In this document: piece by piece, positions 19,653 to 30,517 of the stretch
Layout of the letters: each line of letters begins with the position of its first letter
Position numbering within the stretch: position 1 is the stretch's first letter
Assembly (NCBI RefSeq): GCF_900111745.1
Contig: NZ_FOIJ01000003.1
Coordinates: 730,937 to 794,936 of the forward strand
Reading direction: 5' to 3'
DNA from: Stigmatella erecta
Lineage (GTDB): Bacteria; Myxococcota; Myxococcia; Myxococcales; Myxococcaceae
DNA length: 64,000 nt
Position numbers and translations under genes: made by a program
The notes under the pieces: generated by a model
Database searches by the model: none
Seen by the model: the letters and a program-made list of their open reading frames with translations, nothing else
What the model was told of the DNA's origin: nothing

Positions 19653-21944
19653 TCACTGCCCGAGCGGCAGCACCACCGTGGCCACCGCCCCCCCGCCCTC
19701 CCGCTGCCGCAGGGCAATGGAGCCGTTGTGGCGCCGGACAATCTCCCGGGACACGTAGAGCCCCACCCCCAGCCCGGAGATGTTCGCCACCTCCTGGCGC
19801 TCGCCCCGCTCGAAGCGCCCGAAGAGCTGCTCCTTGTCCTCCCCGCCCAGGCCGATGCCGCGGTCGGCCACCTCGAGCTCCGCCTCGCCCCCCGGCAAGG
19901 GCCGCACCCGCACCTCGATGGCGCCCCCCGCGGGGCTGTACTTGATGGCGTTGGCCACCAGGTTGTGGAGCACCTGCTCGATGCGCATCTCGTCGAAAGC
20001 GCCCACCAGGGGCGAGACTTCCAGCACGAGGTTGTGGCGGGGCGAGGCCCCCACGAGCGCCTCGGCCACGCGCCGGGCCACCTCCGCCAGGTCCACCCGC
20101 GAGCGCTGCAATGGCAGCTTGCCGGAGCCGAGCTGCGAGGCATCCAGGAGCTGGTTCACCAGCCGCGTGAGCCGGTCCACCTGGCGGTCGAACATCTCCA
20201 CCCGCTCCGCCTGCTCCTTGCCCACGGCGCGCTTGAGCAACGCCACCTGGACCTTGATGGCCGTGAGCGGGGTCTTCAGCTCGTGCGAGGCGATGGACAG
20301 GAAGATGTCCTTCTCGCGGCTCGCCCCCTCGATGGTCTCCAGCTGGCGCGAGAGCTGGGCGGCCATCTGATCGAACGTGCGCGCCAGCTCGTGCAGCTCG
20401 CGGGGCGCATCCCGCGTGGACTCCTCCGCGCGGGCCTGGCGGTCGCCCGCGGCCAGCCGGAGCGCGGCGTCCGCCACGCGGCGCACCGGCGCGAGCACCG
20501 CGCGCGCGAGCAGCAGGGACACGGCCAGCGTCACCCCGATGGCGACCACCACGGTGACCATCAGCCCGGCATAGGTCTGCTCCACGTCGTGCTGCAGGAT
20601 GACCGCCGGCTGCTCGACGACCACCCGCCAGCCCACCTGCGCCACGCTCCGCACACAGAACAGGTGCTCCGAGCCGGTCCGGATGAGGAGGCGTCCATCC
20701 GGACGGCGCTGGTAGCGGGCGGAGCCCGCGCCGCCGGTCCGGCCGAGCGCCTCCGCCAGCGGCGTGCCCTCGATGCTGCGCACGTCCGTGAAGGACTCCT
20801 CCTGCGAGTCGAAGACCACGCGCTGGCTCGCATCGATGACCAGCACGCGCTGCTGCTGCGTGTGGGCCTGGTCGCGGGCATACGCGCGCATCTTCGGCAG
20901 ATCCAGCGCGGCGAGCACATAGCCCAGGTACTGGTCCCCGTCCCGGATGGGCGCCACCGTGGCGACCAGCGGCGCCCGCTCCCCCACCCGGCCCAGGAAG
21001 ACATCGCTGACCACCGGCCCGCGCGACTGGCGGGCCCTGCGGACGTATTCCCGGTCCGAGAAGTCGGAGCCCGCCAGGGGCCGCCCCTCCGCGTCATGGC
21101 GCGGGGAGAACGCCAGCGCCCTTCCCTCGGGGCTGCCCACGTAGGCGTAGATGACCTCGGGCGAGTACGTCACCAGCGAGTCGAGCCCATCCTCCAGGAA
21201 CGTCACGTTGGGCAGCCCGCCCTGCGGCGGCGCGCGCTCGCTGAGCAGCCGGGACAGCTGGGCGACGGCATGCGCGGAGTGTTCGAGCCGGCGCTCGATT
21301 TCCCGCACCACGGCGCGCGCGACCTGGAGGTTCTCCTCCTCCACGTGGTGCACGGCGGCCTCGTAGCGCGCGCGCCCCTCCACCATGCCCACCCAGAGCA
21401 GGGGGATGAGGGCCCCCAGGGTGAAGGACAGGGCGAAGGCCCGCCCCATGGAGATGGCCGCCACGGGCGCGGGCAGCCAGGGGCCCAGGCGCCGCCGCAA
21501 GGCGGGCACCAGCAGCGTCACCTGGACGATGAGCGCCGCGAGCAGCCCGTTCATGGCCTGCTTGACCCCCGACACCAGCGTGGCATCGAGGGGGAGCCCC
21601 GCAATCAGCCCATAGGTCAGCAAGAAGTAGAGCGGGCTGAAGAGCCAGAAGAGCCCATCGGCGGTGATGGGCATGAGGCGCCGGCGCAGCACCCCCACGA
21701 ACACCCCCTCCAGGATGATGTTGAGCCAGCCCCAGGGGTGCCCCCACAGCCAGTAGGCCTGGATGCCGGAGATGGCGCCCGCGAGCCCCCCCGCGGCAGG
21801 CCCCAGCAGCACCGCCGCCATCAGGACCATCCAGGGCCCCATCAGCAGGTGCACGCCCGGGAGGATCTCGACGGCCGCCAGATTCAGCAGCAACCCGCCC
21901 AGTCCCAGGAGGGCGCCCCCTCCAATCCGCTTCCAGATACCCAT
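19653..21944 (-). CDS. Membrane sensor histidine kinase with N-terminal multi-helix domain and sensor loop
   Basis: 763 residues. Residues 1-210 contain six or seven hydrophobic helices and resemble a LytS-like or MASE-type membrane region; 210-470 form an extracytoplasmic Cache-like sensor (YVRRARQSRGPVVSDVFLG and LVATVAPIRDG are typical), followed by a helix (LMVTVVVAIGVTLAVSLLLA), HAMP, HisKA (H in SHELKTPLTAIK) and HATPase (NLVANAIKYSPAG, DRGIGLG, GLGVGLYV). No response regulator gene is adjacent on this strand. It follows the protease gene beyond a strong terminator, so it is probably transcribed separately. Confidence 0.92.
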   Translation of the reverse strand: MGIWKRIGGGALLGLGGLLLNLAAVEILPGVHLLMGPWMVLMAAVLLGPAAGGLAGAISGIQAYWLWGHPWGWLNIILEGVFVGVLRRRLMPITADGLFWLFSPLYFLLTYGLIAGLPLDATLVSGVKQAMNGLLAALIVQVTLLVPALRRRLGPWLPAPVAAISMGRAFALSFTLGALIPLLWVGMVEGRARYEAAVHHVEEENLQVARAVVREIERRLEHSAHAVAQLSRLLSERAPPQGGLPNVTFLEDGLDSLVTYSPEVIYAYVGSPEGRALAFSPRHDAEGRPLAGSDFSDREYVRRARQSRGPVVSDVFLGRVGERAPLVATVAPIRDGDQYLGYVLAALDLPKMRAYARDQAHTQQQRVLVIDASQRVVFDSQEESFTDVRSIEGTPLAEALGRTGGAGSARYQRRPDGRLLIRTGSEHLFCVRSVAQVGWRVVVEQPAVILQHDVEQTYAGLMVTVVVAIGVTLAVSLLLARAVLAPVRRVADAALRLAAGDRQARAEESTRDAPRELHELARTFDQMAAQLSRQLETIEGASREKDIFLSIASHELKTPLTAIKVQVALLKRAVGKEQAERVEMFDRQVDRLTRLVNQLLDASQLGSGKLPLQRSRVDLAEVARRVAEALVGASPRHNLVLEVSPLVGAFDEMRIEQVLHNLVANAIKYSPAGGAIEVRVRPLPGGEAELEVADRGIGLGGEDKEQLFGRFERGERQEVANISGLGVGLYVSREIVRRHNGSIALRQREGGGAVATVVLPLGQ

Positions 21945-22034
21945 CCGGGCGCGGATTCAGCCACTTCCGCCTCCCCTTCGGGAGCTTTTCGTCCACCTTT
22001 CGCTCAGCCGCTTACACCTGGGCCCCAAACGGCA

Positions 22035-22073
22035 CCGGCGTGGGACCGGAGAGAAACTCCGAGCCCACGCCGG
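22035..22073 (-). terminator. Terminator hairpin after the subtilase gene
   Basis: CCGGCGTGGG (22035-22044) and CCCACGCCGG (22064-22073) form a perfect 10-bp stem 23 bases after the protease stop. The following U stretch is short. Confidence 0.55.
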
Positions 22074-22096
22074 GAAGGAAGCCCTGCCGCCAGGAA

Positions 22097-24109
<2,013 letters not shown>

Positions 24110-24134
24110 GACGGCCTCTTCTTGTCTTGGGGGA

Positions 24135-24150
24135 TGGTCCTGCGCGCCTC
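24135..24150. promoter_or_regulatory. Inverted repeat in the protease leader
   Basis: CGCCTCG-AA-CGAGGCG is a perfect 7-bp inverted repeat, 26 bases upstream of the protease ATG. It could be an operator or an mRNA hairpin. Confidence 0.35.
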
Positions 24151-24166
24151 GAACGAGGCGAAAGGA

Positions 24167-24196
24167 ACGCTACTTGTCACCATTCGAGACCGTCAA
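24167..24196 (-). promoter_or_regulatory. Candidate protease promoter in an AT-rich divergent region
   Basis: On the minus strand TTGACG (24191-24196), 18 bases, TAGCGT (24167-24172). The surrounding 24180-24290 stretch is markedly AT-rich for this genome and also serves the divergent OmpA gene. Confidence 0.35.
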
Positions 24197-24329
24197 TACT
24201 GATTAATGCCCTCTCGGCCGTTTCACTTCGAATGCATGTATTTCGATTTATTTGATAATTTATAGTTAGACTGGACTGAGCAAACGAAGACACGGTTTCC
24301 AGGGCATCACCCATTCCACGGAGGCATTC

Positions 24330-24845
24330 ATGCGCCTGAAGGCGCTCTGCATGGCCCTATCGCTGCTGGCCGCACCGGGCGGAGCACTCGCCCAGAGCAA
24401 GCTGGATCAGTTCAAGAAGGCCGCGGGCAACGCCAGCAAGTCCACGCTGGAAAAGAAGATCAACACGAAGCTGACGGAGGATGCGCGCAAGAACCAGTGC
24501 AGCTTCAAGTCGGGCACGGATGTGCTGGAGGCCGGCTGCGAGCAGAAGCTCAAGAACCTCACCGCCGCGCTCGTCGAGGCCAAGAAGCAGCTCGATGCGG
24601 GCGGGGTGAAGAACTACAAGTTCGAGGTCTCCGGCCACACCGACTCCAGCGGTGACGCGGCGAAGAACAAGGCGCTGAGCGAGAAGCGCGCCGCGGTCAT
24701 CGTGAAGGAGCTGGTGGCCCGGGGCGTGCCCCGCGGGGAGATTCTCGCGGTGGGCCGGGGCTCGGAGCAGCCCCTGGTCAAGCCCGACGACACCGCCGCG
24801 AAGAAGGCGAAGAACCGGCGCTACGAAATCCAGGTCCGGCTCTGA
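24330..24845 (+). CDS. OmpA-family peptidoglycan-binding protein
   Basis: 171 residues with a signal peptide (cleavage after ALA-Q near 21), a short Lys-rich segment and one OmpA C-terminal domain (about 65-171: VSGHTDSSGDAAKNKALSEKRA, RGSEQP, KNRRYEIQVRL). The domain binds diaminopimelate in peptidoglycan. There is no lipobox or beta-barrel, so it is probably periplasmic. It has its own promoter region, shared with the divergent protease, and a strong terminator follows. The role beyond wall binding is unknown. Confidence 0.88.
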   Translation: MRLKALCMALSLLAAPGGALAQSKLDQFKKAAGNASKSTLEKKINTKLTEDARKNQCSFKSGTDVLEAGCEQKLKNLTAALVEAKKQLDAGGVKNYKFEVSGHTDSSGDAAKNKALSEKRAAVIVKELVARGVPRGEILAVGRGSEQPLVKPDDTAAKKAKNRRYEIQVRL

Positions 24846-24854
24846 GGCACACCG

Positions 24855-24905
24855 CCACCGGGTGGGCTGGGTCACTTCTGTCCCGGCCCCCCCGGTGGGT
24901 TTTCT
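24855..24905 (+). terminator. Intrinsic terminator after the OmpA gene
   Basis: CCACCGGG (24855-24862) pairs with CCCGGTGG (24891-24898), with further pairing inside, followed by GTTTTCT. It starts ten bases after the stop codon. Confidence 0.75.
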
Positions 24906-24956
24906 AGAAAGCGATTCAAGTCGCCTAACGGGCCCGCATCCATAGAATCGCGGCCC

Positions 24957-27353
24957 ATGCGTCTGGAACAGACTTCCATCGAGCCCACCCGGCTGCACCT
25001 GTGGGGCGCGCACGCCGCGCTCGAGATCCGCTGTCCCCTGCCCGGCGTGCTGCGCCTGCGGCACATCCCCGCCTCGCTGACCGCGGGCTTCACCCACCCA
25101 AGGCTGGGCGCCAAGACGCCCTTCGCCGTCGTCACCGACGAGGGCCTGCCGCTCCAGGCGCGCCGCGAGGGCAACAGCCTCCACGTCACCGCGGAGGGCG
25201 TCAGCCTGGAGCTGACGCTGGACACCGGGGCCTGGAGCTTCCGGGATGCGGAGGGGCGCACGCTGGCGCGGTGCGAGTCGGTGTCGGGCGAGAGCGTGCC
25301 CAACATGCCGCTGCCCCACCACCGCTCGCGGCTGTCGCTGCACGCGCCGGAGGACGAGGCCTACCTGGGCTTCGGGGAGAAGGTGGGCCCGCTGGACAAG
25401 CGCGGGCTGCGCTTCGTGTTCTGGAACACGGACATCCAGCCGCACCACCCGGACACGGACCCGCTCTACGTCTCCATCCCCTTCTCCATTGGCCTGCGCC
25501 AGGGCGTGGCGTGGGGCTTCTTCCTGGACGAGACGTGGCGCTCGGAGGTGGACGTGGCCTACGCGGACCCCCACCGCGTGAAGTGGGAGAGCTGGGGCCC
25601 CGAGCTGGATGCGTACCTCATCGCCGGCCCCCACCCCGCGCAGGTGGTGAGCCGCTACGTGAAGCTCACCGGCAAGCCGCCGCTGCCGCCGCTGTGGAGC
25701 CTCGGGGCGCAGCAGTCCCGCTGGGGCTACGAGAGCGCGGAGGACATCCGCGGCGTCGTCCAGGCGTACCGCTCCCGGGGGCTGCCCCTGGACGTGGTGT
25801 ACCTGGATATCGACTACCAGGATGCCTACAAGCTGTGGGAGTGGGACCACGCGCGCTACCCGGACCCGGAGGGGCTCGCGCGCGACATGGCGGCCGAGGG
25901 CGTGAAGCTGGTGCCCATCATCAACCCCAGCCTGAAGGCGGTGCCCGGCTACGCCCCCTATGAGGAGGCGAAGGAGCGCAACTACCTCGTCCGGTCCGAC
26001 AGCGGCGATGTGCTGGTGGGCGAGGTGTGGGCCAAGCCCGCCACCTTCCCGGACTTCACCCGCGAGGAGGTGCAGCACTGGTGGGGCGACTGGCACTCGG
26101 ACTTCCTCCAGCAGGGCATGGCGGGCATCTGGAACGACATGAACGAGCCGGCGTGCTTCTCGCTGCTGGAGGCCTCCGGCAGCGTGTCCGCCACGGGCGC
26201 GCGCATGAACGAGGAGGTGCAGCGCACCGAGGGCAAGACGCTGCCGTTCGCGGCGCGCCACGGCACGCGGCGCCACGTGGAGGTGCACAACATCTTCGGC
26301 ATGGGCATGGTGAAGGCCGGCTACGAGGGCTTCCGCCGGCTGGTGCCCGAGCGCAGGCCCTTCCTGCTGACGCGCGCGGGCTTCGCGGGCATCCAGCGCT
26401 ACGCCTCGGTGTGGACGGGGGACAACTCCAGCCACTGGGAGCACATGGAGCTGTCGATTCCCATGCTCCTGGGGCTGGGCCTGTCGGGCGTGGGCTTCAC
26501 CGGCTCGGACATCCCCGGCTTCATTGGCCGGCCCACCCCGGAGATGTTCACCCGCTGGACGCAGCTGGGCGTGTTCTACCCGCTCATGCGCAACCACGCG
26601 GCCAAGCCCATGCCCTTCCAGGAGCCGTGGCGCTTCGGCGAGAAGCACCTGGCGCTGGCCAAGGCCGCGCTGGAGCGCCGCTACCGGCTGCTGCCCACGC
26701 TCTACTCGCTCATGCACGAGGCGTCGCAGTCGGGCCTGCCCATCCTGCGCGCCCTGCTCATGCTGGACCCGGCGGATCCCCAGGCGGTGCGGGCCTACGA
26801 CCAGTTCCTCTTCGGCCCGGACGTGCTGGTGGCCCCCATCACCAAGCCCGGCCAGACCAAGCGCATGGCGTACCTGCCCAAGGGCGAGTGGCTGGAGTGG
26901 CCCAACCTGGAGACGCCGGGCGCCATCCACCCGGGAGGCCAGTACGTCATCGCCGACGGCCCCCTGGACACCGTGCCGCTCTGGCTGCGCGCGGGCGGCG
27001 CCGTGGCGCTCACCAAGTCCGCCCCGCACACCACGACGGCGAACTGGGAGCACCTGGAGTGGCACATCCACGCCGGGGAGGGCGTGAACGCGACGCTCTA
27101 CGAGGACGCCGGGGATGGCTACGGGGACTTCCGCCTCACCACGCTCACGGGCGGCTTCGACCGGGGCCGCCTCGTGCTGGAGCGGCGGGTGCAGGGCACC
27201 CTGCCCCTGGCGCGCCAGACCGAGACGCTGCGCATCTACGGGCTCAAGGGCGTGCGCTCCATCACGGGCGCCCTGGAGCTGCGGGGCGTGGTGAACGGCG
27301 TGCTGGAGGTGCCCATGAACGCCAACTGGGACCGGCTCGTCGTGACGTCCTGA
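24957..27353 (+). CDS. Glycoside hydrolase family 31 alpha-glucosidase
   Basis: 798 residues with the GH31 layout: N-terminal beta domain (1-230, with the DUF4968-like galactose-mutarotase fold), catalytic barrel (about 235-590) and C-terminal beta domains. The nucleophile is Asp394 in GIWNDMNEP and the acid/base Asp489 in WTGDNSSHW. PPLPPLWSLGAQQSRWGY and VYLDIDY are also family signatures. It hydrolyses terminal alpha-glucosidic bonds; there is no signal peptide, so it is cytoplasmic, perhaps acting on maltodextrin or glycogen-derived sugars. Preceded by a terminator and therefore independently transcribed. Confidence 0.95.
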   Translation: MRLEQTSIEPTRLHLWGAHAALEIRCPLPGVLRLRHIPASLTAGFTHPRLGAKTPFAVVTDEGLPLQARREGNSLHVTAEGVSLELTLDTGAWSFRDAEGRTLARCESVSGESVPNMPLPHHRSRLSLHAPEDEAYLGFGEKVGPLDKRGLRFVFWNTDIQPHHPDTDPLYVSIPFSIGLRQGVAWGFFLDETWRSEVDVAYADPHRVKWESWGPELDAYLIAGPHPAQVVSRYVKLTGKPPLPPLWSLGAQQSRWGYESAEDIRGVVQAYRSRGLPLDVVYLDIDYQDAYKLWEWDHARYPDPEGLARDMAAEGVKLVPIINPSLKAVPGYAPYEEAKERNYLVRSDSGDVLVGEVWAKPATFPDFTREEVQHWWGDWHSDFLQQGMAGIWNDMNEPACFSLLEASGSVSATGARMNEEVQRTEGKTLPFAARHGTRRHVEVHNIFGMGMVKAGYEGFRRLVPERRPFLLTRAGFAGIQRYASVWTGDNSSHWEHMELSIPMLLGLGLSGVGFTGSDIPGFIGRPTPEMFTRWTQLGVFYPLMRNHAAKPMPFQEPWRFGEKHLALAKAALERRYRLLPTLYSLMHEASQSGLPILRALLMLDPADPQAVRAYDQFLFGPDVLVAPITKPGQTKRMAYLPKGEWLEWPNLETPGAIHPGGQYVIADGPLDTVPLWLRAGGAVALTKSAPHTTTANWEHLEWHIHAGEGVNATLYEDAGDGYGDFRLTTLTGGFDRGRLVLERRVQGTLPLARQTETLRIYGLKGVRSITGALELRGVVNGVLEVPMNANWDRLVVTS

Positions 27354-27363
27354 GCCGCGCCGC

Positions 27364-28950
27364 TCACCCCGTGGGGGCCAGGGCCTTCTTCGCCGGAATG
27401 AAGGTCATGGCCCGCTCGGCCAGCGCGGTGATGGTCAGCGACGGGTTGACGCCGGGGTTGGCGGACACCGCCGAGCCATCCACCACGTAGAGCCCCTCGT
27501 AGCCGAACACGCGGTGCTGGGCGTCGATGACGCCCGTGCCGGCCGAGTCGCCCATGCAGCAGCCCCCCAGGATGTGGGCCGTCGTGGGAATGCCCAGCAC
27601 CGTCTCGTTGATGAGGCTCATGGGCATGCCGTCCACCTTCTCGGCCACCCGGCGCGCCAGCTCCGCCGCCTCGGGGATGTTGGCCGTGGGCGCGGGCCCC
27701 TCCTTCAGCGACGTGACGAGCCCCTTGCGCAGCCCCGTCAGGGCGCTCCGCCCCCGCTTCACGTTCAGGTGCCCATCGAGGGTGCGCATATAGAGGAGGA
27801 TGATCGTCTGCTTCGCGTAGTCGCGGACGGTCAGCACCCGCATCAACTTGAGGGGATGGCGCAGCACACTGCCCAGCAGCCGGGCCAGCCGCGTCACCAC
27901 CCCATCGCCCGTGACATACGGCGCGCCCAGCATCCGGAAGAACCCCGAGCCCGCCGAGTAGCGCACCGGCTCCAGGTGCGAGTGCTCATCCGTATGAAGG
28001 ATGGAGCCAATGGCGATGCCCCTGGACAGGTCCTGCTGCTTCCGGGGGGACACCACGCCGATGAGCGCCTCGGAGTTGGTGCGCACCGCCTCCCCCAGCC
28101 GGTCCGACAGCTGGGGGAGCCCGCCCGGGCTCGCTTTCAACTTGAGCAGCAGGTCCACCGTGCCCAGCACGCCCCCGGCGAAGATGACGTGGTGCGCGGT
28201 GAAGCGGCGCTTGTGGCGGAAGAACGAGGCGCCCTCCAGGGCCTCCACCTCGTAGCCGCCCCCGGGCAGCGGCCGCACCCAGGTGGCCTCCGTGTCCGCC
28301 TGGATCGTCAACCCGCGCTTCTCCGCGAGGTACAGGTAGTTCTTGTCGAGCGTGTTCTTCGCCCCGTGGCGGCACCCCAGCATGCAACCACCGCAGGCGT
28401 TGCACCCGGTGCGCGGCGGCCCCTCTCCCCCGAAGTAGGGGTCTGGCACGGTGACGCCCGGCTCCCCGAAGTAGACGGCCACGGAGGTGGGCTGAAAGTC
28501 CGGGCGGCCCATCTCCTGGCCCACCTCCTGGAGAATCTGGTCCGGCAGCGTGCGCAGCGGGTTCACCGTCGCCCCGAGCATCCGCTGCGCCTCGCGGTAG
28601 TGCGGCGCCAGCTCGTGCTTCCAGTCCGCCAGGCGGCTCCAGTCGCCGTTCTGGAAGAAGTAGTCCTTCGGAATGGGCAGCGTGTTGGCATAGACGAGCG
28701 AGCCGCCCCCTACCCCCACGCCTGACATCACGGTGACGTGGCGGAAGAAGGTCATCTTGAACAACCCGCGCCAGCCCAGCTGGGGCATCCACAGCCACCG
28801 CTTGAGATTCCAGTTCGTCTTGGGAAAGTCCTGGGACTGGAGGCGGCGGCCCTTCTCCAGCATCAGCACGCGGTAGCCCTTCTCCGTCAGCCGCAGCGCG
28901 CTCACGCTGCCGCCGAACCCCGAGCCGATGATCAGCCAGTCACAATCCAT
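27364..28950 (-). CDS. GMC-type FAD-dependent oxidoreductase, cholesterol-oxidase-like
   Basis: The ATG at 28950 (MDCDWLIIGSGFGGS) has GGAGG five bases upstream; a GTG 12 bases earlier lacks that spacing. About 528 residues: Rossmann FAD motif GSGFGGS, GVGVGGGSLVYAN, a four-Cys segment (TGCNACGGCMLGCRHG, near 185-200) and a C-terminal GMC_oxred_C domain with PTTAHILGGCCMG and NPGVNPSLTI. This subgroup includes cholesterol oxidases and related alcohol dehydrogenases; the Cys cluster could bind an iron-sulphur cluster or zinc. The substrate is unknown. Convergent with the GH31 gene. Confidence 0.92.
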   Translation of the reverse strand: MDCDWLIIGSGFGGSVSALRLTEKGYRVLMLEKGRRLQSQDFPKTNWNLKRWLWMPQLGWRGLFKMTFFRHVTVMSGVGVGGGSLVYANTLPIPKDYFFQNGDWSRLADWKHELAPHYREAQRMLGATVNPLRTLPDQILQEVGQEMGRPDFQPTSVAVYFGEPGVTVPDPYFGGEGPPRTGCNACGGCMLGCRHGAKNTLDKNYLYLAEKRGLTIQADTEATWVRPLPGGGYEVEALEGASFFRHKRRFTAHHVIFAGGVLGTVDLLLKLKASPGGLPQLSDRLGEAVRTNSEALIGVVSPRKQQDLSRGIAIGSILHTDEHSHLEPVRYSAGSGFFRMLGAPYVTGDGVVTRLARLLGSVLRHPLKLMRVLTVRDYAKQTIILLYMRTLDGHLNVKRGRSALTGLRKGLVTSLKEGPAPTANIPEAAELARRVAEKVDGMPMSLINETVLGIPTTAHILGGCCMGDSAGTGVIDAQHRVFGYEGLYVVDGSAVSANPGVNPSLTITALAERAMTFIPAKKALAPTG

Positions 28951-28980
28951 GGAAGCCTCCACCCCAAGATGGAGACCTTC

Positions 28981-29433
28981 TTAGCGGATGGCGCTCTTCC
29001 GGGCTCGCCTGGCCGCTGGGGTATTGCCCACCCTCTGCCTGCCCCGCCGGGAGCCCTCCTGTTTCCGGCGGTCCGTGGCGCGCTTCTGCCCCTCGCTCAA
29101 GCGGGCCCAGGCCTTCTTCGGCAGGTAGCGGGAGGTGGTCTTTCCATGACGCGCCCGGGTGGAACCGGAGCGCGTCTGCCACGCCTCCTTCGTCCAGGAC
29201 TGCAGGGACTTCTGCTTCTCGCCCCGCGCCCCGCGGTAGCCGCCCCCGGCCTTCTTGTACTCCGCAGCCAGGAGCTGGGACTTGCGGGCGCTCCACTGGC
29301 CGACGCGCCCGCCCTTGCTGCCCGCCTGGATGCGCTTCTTGAGCCGCTCTCGCAGCGCGGGCCGCGTGTACGGGCTCTTCGCGGACGTGCCCGTGCTGCT
29401 CCGCCTCCGGCTCGCCGTCTTCTTCGCCGCCAT
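28981..29433 (-). CDS. Lys/Arg-rich DUF5872-like small basic protein
   Basis: The start MAAKKTASRRRSS at 29433 is preceded by AGGAGG six bases upstream. The 150-residue protein is very basic. Motifs such as KGGRVGQWSARKSQLLA, AGGGYRGARGEKQKSLQSW and RYLPKKAWARLS match what I recall of DUF5872, a domain found in bacteria, phages and large viruses with no assigned function. The charge suggests nucleic acid binding. It lies between the GMC oxidoreductase and exonuclease III genes on the same strand; the 126-base gap upstream holds GC-rich inverted repeats and no other gene. Confidence 0.75.
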   Translation of the reverse strand: MAAKKTASRRRSSTGTSAKSPYTRPALRERLKKRIQAGSKGGRVGQWSARKSQLLAAEYKKAGGGYRGARGEKQKSLQSWTKEAWQTRSGSTRARHGKTTSRYLPKKAWARLSEGQKRATDRRKQEGSRRGRQRVGNTPAARRARKSAIR

Positions 29434-29559
29434 GCGCTGCCTCCTGGGCCCAACCCCCCAGGGATCAGGTGGGACCGCGGGCGCCCGCCCGCAAGGGGCG
29501 GCGCCGCCAAGGGCCGGCAGCAAGGCAGCCCCTCGCCGCCCTGCCCGCAGGAGCGCGTC

Positions 29560-30333
29560 CTAGTCCCGGAACTCGGCCCAGACGGGGGCGTGGTCCGACG
29601 GCTGCTTGCCCTTGCGCTCCTCCCGGTCGATCTCCGCCTTCACCAGCCGCTCCACCAGGGGCGCGGTGGCGAAGATGTGGTCGATGCGCACGCCCAGGTT
29701 CTTGGGGAACGACAGGCCCCGGTAGTCCCACCAGCTGAACTTCTTCTCCAGGCCGGGGTGCAGCTTGCGGAACGTGTCCGCCAGCCCGAAGGCGCACATG
29801 CGTTGCAGCGCGTCCCGCTCCTTCAGCGTGAAGAGCGTCTGCCCCTCCCAGGCCGCCGGGTCGTACACGTCGATGGGCTCGGGGGCCACGTTCCAGTCCC
29901 CGCACAGCACCAGCGGCTGATCCGGCTTGTGCCGCGTGTCCAGGTAGCGCCGCAGCCGCGCGTACCACTCCAGCTTGTAGACGTAGGCGGGGGAGTCCAC
30001 CGTCTGGCCGTTGGGCACGTAGGCGCTGACCACCCGGACCCCGTTCACCGTCGCCGCGATGAGCCGCGCGTGGGAGTCCTCCACGTCATCCGACAGGCCG
30101 CGCACCACGTCCGTGGGCTCCGTCTTCGCGAGGATGGCCACGCCGTTGTACGTCTTCTGCCCGTGGGTGGCGGCGTGGTAGCCCGCCTCGCGGACCGCCT
30201 CCGTGGGGAAGTCCGCGTCCACGCACTTCAGCTCCTGGAGGCACAGCACGTCCGGCTGGTGGGCCTTCAGCCAGTTCACCAGGCGCTCCTGCCGCGCCCT
30301 CACCGAGTTCACGTTCCAGCTGGCGATCTTCAT
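29560..30333 (-). CDS. xthA: Exodeoxyribonuclease III (AP endonuclease)
   Basis: Start MKIASWNVNS at 30333. The 257-residue protein has all family motifs: LCLQELKC (metal-binding Glu), YNGVAIL, SAYVPNG, CGDWNVAP and the terminal SDHAPVWAEF with the catalytic His. It cleaves DNA 5' to abasic sites in base excision repair. The length is normal and the active site is complete. Divergent from the TPR gene, with 184 bases between. An in-frame start further upstream (to 30537) is not supported by family length. Confidence 0.96.
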   Translation of the reverse strand: MKIASWNVNSVRARQERLVNWLKAHQPDVLCLQELKCVDADFPTEAVREAGYHAATHGQKTYNGVAILAKTEPTDVVRGLSDDVEDSHARLIAATVNGVRVVSAYVPNGQTVDSPAYVYKLEWYARLRRYLDTRHKPDQPLVLCGDWNVAPEPIDVYDPAAWEGQTLFTLKERDALQRMCAFGLADTFRKLHPGLEKKFSWWDYRGLSFPKNLGVRIDHIFATAPLVERLVKAEIDREERKGKQPSDHAPVWAEFRD

Positions 30334-30517
30334 CGCGCGCCACCGTCGCATGCCACCCGCGCCCCTTCCACGCTTTTCCCCACCCCTCCGTGGCCCGGCG
30401 GACACACTCCCCCCGGCGCCCGAGGGAAAAGCCGCTGGCACGCGGGTCGCATTGAGGAAGGGCACGGAGCGCGGAGTGCCCCCGCCAGGGCGCCCCCACC
30501 TCCGGGAGGGTCGCACC

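Noticed and set aside
24357..27071. 904-residue open frame opposite the GH31 and OmpA genes
   Set aside because: High-GC antisense shadow: Arg/His/Val-rich low-complexity composition, no domain, and a well-supported gene on the other strand.
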